DNA of 9,120 bases, taken from the NCBI GenBank assembly GCA_900769845.1, contig CAAGIF010000097.1, positions 1 to 9,120 of the forward strand. The letters run 5' to 3'. Of the stretch, positions 6,618-9,120 are shown piece by piece (within the stretch, counting starts at the first letter, position 1; the number at the start of each line of letters is the position of its first letter). The DNA is from an uncultured Oscillospiraceae bacterium (lineage in GTDB: Bacteria > Bacillota_A > Clostridia > Oscillospirales > Oscillospiraceae). Below the pieces are notes generated by a model. It made no database searches, was not told the origin of the DNA, and saw nothing but the letters and a program-made list of their open reading frames with translations. Position numbers and translations under genes: made by a program.

Positions 6618-6863
6618 GTACAATTGAGAAAAGCGAGGAAGAGGAGAGTACGCCGAGGATGCCTTCAGAGAGCCCATGGCCGGTGAAAATGGGTAGGTTT
6701 GGCGCGGCGGAACATGGCCTTGGAGCTGGACAGGTGAAGTTTTTAGCCTGCCCCGGGTGCGCCCGTAAACGCGCGTGAAGAGGTGCGGGATTTCCGCACG
6801 AAACAAGGTGGTACCGCGTCAGTTTTTGTCGCCCTTGAATTTTCAAGGGCGATTTTCTTTTTT
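6618..6863 (+). promoter_or_regulatory. T-box riboswitch, Met specifier
   Basis: A tRNA-sensing leader that fills most of the 324-base gap before metG. Stem I: AGTA (6647-6650) faces GAAC (6710-6713) across the specifier loop. CGCCG (6651-6655) pairs with CGGCG (6705-6709), and CCCAT (6673-6677) with ATGGG (6689-6693), closing the distal loop with GGTG (6682-6685). The AGAGAG bulge is at 6667-6672. The specifier codon is ATG at 6714-6716, directly after GAAC. Stem III is GTGCGG/CCGCAC (6783-6788/6794-6799). The T-box sequence AAGGTGGTACCGCG is at 6805-6818; its TGGT (6809-6812) can pair with the ACCA end of uncharged tRNA-Met (discriminator A). The antiterminator forms from AAGG and GCG here with CGC and CCTT at 6831-6836, competing with the terminator. 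Uncharged tRNA-Met should therefore switch metG on. The exact 5' end and stem II were not resolved. Confidence 0.95.
6829..6863 (+). terminator. T-box regulatory terminator
   Basis: TCGCCCTTGA (6829-6838) pairs with TCAAGGGCGA (6843-6852) around an ATTT loop, followed by TTTTCTTTTTT. Its 5' arm contains the CGCCCTT needed for the antiterminator, so the two structures exclude each other. Confidence 0.95.
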
Positions 6864-6881
6864 GGAGAGGAGAAAAGAATC

Positions 6882-8843
6882 ATGTGTGAAAAGAAACCCT
6901 ATTATATTTCTACTGCGATTGCCTATACTTCTGCAAAACCTCATATCGGCAATACCTATGAGATCGTGCTGGCAGATGCTATCGCCCGGTATAAGCGACA
7001 GGCCGGCTTTGATGTCTACTTCCAGACCGGCACCGACGAGCACGGACAGAAGATCCAGGAAAAGGCGGAAGCCGCGGGCATTAGCCCCCAGGAATATGTG
7101 GACAATGTGGCGGGGGAGATCAAGCGGATATGGGATCTGATGAACACTACCTATGACCGATTTGTCCGCACCACCGATCCCGAACACAAGACCAAGGTGC
7201 AGAAGATCTTTGAGCGGATGTATGAAAAGGGCGATATTTACAAGGGCAAGTATGTGGGTAAGTACTGCACACCCTGCGAGTCCTTCTGGACCGAGAGCCA
7301 GCTGGTGGACGGAAAATGTCCTGATTGCGGCAGAGAGTGCAAGGATGCAGAGGAAGAAGCCTACTTCTTTAAGATGAGCAAGTATGCCGACCAGCTGATG
7401 AAACATATTGAGGAGCATCCCGACTTCATCCAGCCCGAGAGCCGGAAGAATGAGATGATCAACAACTTCCTGAAGCCCGGTCTGCAGGATCTGTGCGTTT
7501 CCCGAAGCTCTTTCACATGGGGCGTGCCTCTGACATTCGCTCCGGGCCATGTCAGCTATGTGTGGCTGGATGCGCTGAGCAACTATATTACCTTCTGCGG
7601 TTATGATCCCGACGGCAACCACGACGAGCACTACAAGAAGTTCTGGCCTGCCGACCTGCATCTGATCGGCAAGGATATTGTCCGGTTCCATACCATCTAC
7701 TGGCCGATCTTCCTGATGAGCATGGGAGAGGAACTGCCCAAGCAGGTTTTCGGTCATCCATGGCTGCTGGTCAAGGGTGACAAGATGAGCAAGTCCAAGG
7801 GCAATATGATCTATGCTGATGATCTGGTAGAGCAGTTCGGCGTGGATGCCATCCGTTATTTCGTGCTCCATGAGATGCCCTTCGCTTCCGACGGCATTAT
7901 GACCTATGAGCTGATCATCGAGCGGGTGAACTCTGAACTGGCAAATATCCTGGGCAATCTGGTCAACCGTACCGTTGCCATGAATAACAAATACTTTGGC
8001 GGCGAGATCCAGGAGCCCAACACGCCCGAGGCTCTGGATGAGGAACTGAAGGCTGTCGCCCTGGCAATGCCCGGCAAGGTGGAGGCGAAGATGAACGAGC
8101 TGAAGGTGGCCGATGCCATCGACGAGATTTTCGTTCTGCTGCGCCGTGCCAACAAGTATATTGACGAAACCATGCCCTGGGCCCTGGCTAAGAGCGAGGA
8201 AACCAAGGCAAGACTTGGCACCGTGCTGTATAATCTGCTGGAGGCTATCCGCTTTGCTGCTATCGCGCTGAAGCCCTTCCTGCCCGAAACTTCCGATAGG
8301 ATTCTGGCTCAAATCAATGTGGAGAACGGCGGTCTGGAGAGCCTGACTACCTTCGGCGTGCTGCCCAGTGGCATCAGCGTAGGCGCAGGCGAGATCCTGT
8401 TCGCCCGTCTGGATCCCGTTAAGAAGATGGAAGAGATCAACGCGTTCCTGGCTGAGAAGGAAAAGGCGAAGCTGCCTCCCATTGAGATCGAGCCCTATGC
8501 CCAGGAAAATGTGGATTTCGACACCTTCTGCAAGTCCGATTTCCGGGCTGTGAAGGTCAAGGATTGCCAGAATGTGAAGAAGTCCGACAAGCTGTTGCAG
8601 TTTACACTGGACGACGGCTCCGGCGCGGACCGGCAGATCCTCTCCGGCATTGCCAAGTTCTACAAGCCCGAGGAACTGATCGGAAAGACTCTGGTGGCTA
8701 TCACAAACCTGCCCCCCAGAAAGATGATGGGCAGAGAGTCCTGCGGTATGCTGCTCAGCGCCGTTCACACCGAAAAGGGTGAGGAAAAGCTGAACCTGAT
8801 CATGATCAGCGATGCCATTCCTGCCGGTGCAAAGCTTTGCTAA
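6882..8843 (+). CDS. metG: Methionyl-tRNA synthetase
   Basis: Charges tRNA-Met (initiator and elongator) with methionine in the cytoplasm. The 653-residue class I synthetase has the HIGH-type motif HIGN at 21-24 in the Rossmann fold and a connective peptide with one zinc knuckle (CTPC at 129-132, CPDC at 146-149). It also shows FTWGVPLT (211-218), the FHTIYWPIFLMS segment, and KMSKS at 301-305. An alpha-helical anticodon-binding region (about 345-520) follows, then an appended C-terminal OB-fold tRNA-binding domain of the Trbp111/EMAP type (about 545-653: FRAVKVKDCQNV, LLQFTLDDG, RQILSGIAKFYKPEEL, LPPRKMMGRESCGMLLSA). This tail normally supports homodimerisation and tRNA binding. The ATG at 6882 follows AGGAG (6868-6872) by 9 bases; an in-frame GTG at 6783 sits in stem III of the T-box and is not a start. 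Codons for Lys are mostly AAG, as in a well-expressed gene. It is controlled by the T-box leader. Confidence 0.98.
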   Translation: MCEKKPYYISTAIAYTSAKPHIGNTYEIVLADAIARYKRQAGFDVYFQTGTDEHGQKIQEKAEAAGISPQEYVDNVAGEIKRIWDLMNTTYDRFVRTTDPEHKTKVQKIFERMYEKGDIYKGKYVGKYCTPCESFWTESQLVDGKCPDCGRECKDAEEEAYFFKMSKYADQLMKHIEEHPDFIQPESRKNEMINNFLKPGLQDLCVSRSSFTWGVPLTFAPGHVSYVWLDALSNYITFCGYDPDGNHDEHYKKFWPADLHLIGKDIVRFHTIYWPIFLMSMGEELPKQVFGHPWLLVKGDKMSKSKGNMIYADDLVEQFGVDAIRYFVLHEMPFASDGIMTYELIIERVNSELANILGNLVNRTVAMNNKYFGGEIQEPNTPEALDEELKAVALAMPGKVEAKMNELKVADAIDEIFVLLRRANKYIDETMPWALAKSEETKARLGTVLYNLLEAIRFAAIALKPFLPETSDRILAQINVENGGLESLTTFGVLPSGISVGAGEILFARLDPVKKMEEINAFLAEKEKAKLPPIEIEPYAQENVDFDTFCKSDFRAVKVKDCQNVKKSDKLLQFTLDDGSGADRQILSGIAKFYKPEELIGKTLVAITNLPPRKMMGRESCGMLLSAVHTEKGEEKLNLIMISDAIPAGAKLC

Positions 8844-9008
8844 TCACACAAACCAAAAGGGGCTGTAAAAAAACTTATATTTATACCATCTAATTTTATA
8901 AAAAGGTTTTCGGCGGGAGTAAACCCCCGCCCTACGATATCTCCGGTGAGATGTTTGTAGGGCGGGGGCTTGCTCCCGCCGTTTATTGTGTATGTTTATA
9001 CGAGTTAT
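8844..9008. other. Intergenic region between converging genes
   Basis: The first part (8844-8910) is AT-rich, with TTTTATAAAA at 8894-8903 and no hairpin plus T-run terminator that I can see close to the metG stop. The second part holds the 71-base inverted repeat at 8911-8981. The remainder to the - strand stop codon at 9009 is AT-rich with nothing recognisable. Confidence 0.6.
8911..8981. repeat. 71-base terminal inverted repeat, REP/MITE-like
   Basis: Two 25-base arms (8911-8935 and 8957-8981) are inverted copies matching at 23 of 25 positions; the differences are at arm positions 10 and 13. Arms start with CGGCGGGAG and end with CCGCCCTAC, much more GC-rich than the surroundings. The 21-base centre contains a nested ATCTC/GAGAT hairpin (8939-8943/8948-8952). 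No clear target-site duplication: TTTT before and TTTA after are uninformative. No T run follows directly on either strand, so it is not a classic terminator, though it may still stop or stabilise the converging transcripts. Arms of this kind recur between genes in gut Clostridia as far as I recall; copies elsewhere cannot be checked here. Confidence 0.75.
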
Positions 9009-9120
9009 TTATACAAGCTCGTCTAAGAAATAGGCGCGGGTGGTGGCATAGGAGCCATCGGCGGCGGTGACGGTTAGATAGAGGAATGCATTGGGGTCGC
9101 CGTTTACCATTTCAAAGAAA
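9009..9120 (-). CDS. C-terminal end of an unidentified protein (cut by window)
   Basis: On the - strand an open frame enters from the right edge and ends at TAA (9009-9011), giving 36 visible codons. The peptide runs FFEMVNGDPNAF, then LYLTVTAADGSYATTRAYF, then LDELV at the end. Alternating hydrophobic and polar residues around a D-G turn suggest the last strands of a beta-sandwich domain, but I do not recognise the family. Codons favour C at third positions (GCC, ACC, ACC, CGC, GCC), like real genes here. It converges on metG, with the inverted repeat between them. It is supported only by frame, codon usage and peptide character. Confidence 0.55.
   Translation of the reverse strand, partial: FFEMVNGDPNAFLYLTVTAADGSYATTRAYFLDELV

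Noticed and set aside
6783..6881. GTG at 6783 as an extended start of MetRS
   Set aside because: It lies in stem III of the T-box, and the added residues would be encoded by the antiterminator and terminator. The ATG at 6882 has a proper ribosome site and MetRS begins normally there.
6843..8768. 641-codon open frame antisense to metG
   Set aside because: An artefact of codon bias in metG: no ribosome site or family motifs, while the + strand frame has every MetRS signature.
9000..9022. ACGAG/CTCGT inverted repeat near the right-hand stop codon
   Set aside because: A 5-bp arm with a 13-base loop overlapping coding sequence; expected by chance.

Overview
The window looks like a stretch of chromosome from a Gram-positive anaerobe of the class Clostridia (Bacillota), plausibly a gut Oscillospirales/Ruminococcaceae-type organism. 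The grounds are strong AAGGAGG-type ribosome binding sites before almost every gene, tightly packed and overlapping reading frames, a T-box tRNA-sensing leader, a Clostridia-style ribosomal protein L20, and a GC-rich intergenic inverted repeat of a kind I associate with that group. The lineage is inferred from these features, not from a database search. I see no phage, IS transposase, CRISPR array, tRNA or rRNA gene.

Layout on the + strand. (1) The end of rplT (ribosomal protein L20), entering from the left and closed by a strong intrinsic terminator. (2) A two-gene unit with a 4-base ATGA overlap: an RluA-type pseudouridine synthase (425-1279) and an S51-family (dipeptidase E-like) peptidase (1276-2001). 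(3) A unit with its own TTGACA/TATATT promoter and a palindromic operator of the ArsR/SmtB metal-sensor type: a Zn/Cd/Pb-exporting P1B-ATPase with a His/Cys-rich metal-binding linker (2129-4351), followed 4 bases later by a transglutaminase-like cysteine protein (4356-5060) and a terminator. (4) A unit with an extended -10 promoter: a YegS/BmrU-type lipid kinase (5194-6090) and a Nudix hydrolase (6087-6557) with a GTGA overlap. (5) metG (methionyl-tRNA synthetase, 6882-8843) behind a complete T-box riboswitch whose specifier codon reads AUG (Met), so the gene is expected to be induced when tRNA-Met is uncharged. (6) A 165-base intergenic region with a 71-base near-perfect inverted repeat, then the C-terminal end of an unidentified gene on the - strand, converging on metG and running off the right edge.

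The genes are mainly housekeeping: translation and RNA modification (rplT, RluA-type synthase, metG), metal detoxification (P1B-ATPase), nucleotide sanitation (Nudix) and lipid metabolism (lipid kinase). I found no convincing new multi-gene system. The points most worth a second look are the transglutaminase-like protein sharing a metal-controlled unit with the ATPase, the metal operator without its repressor nearby, the methionine T-box, and the terminal inverted repeat.
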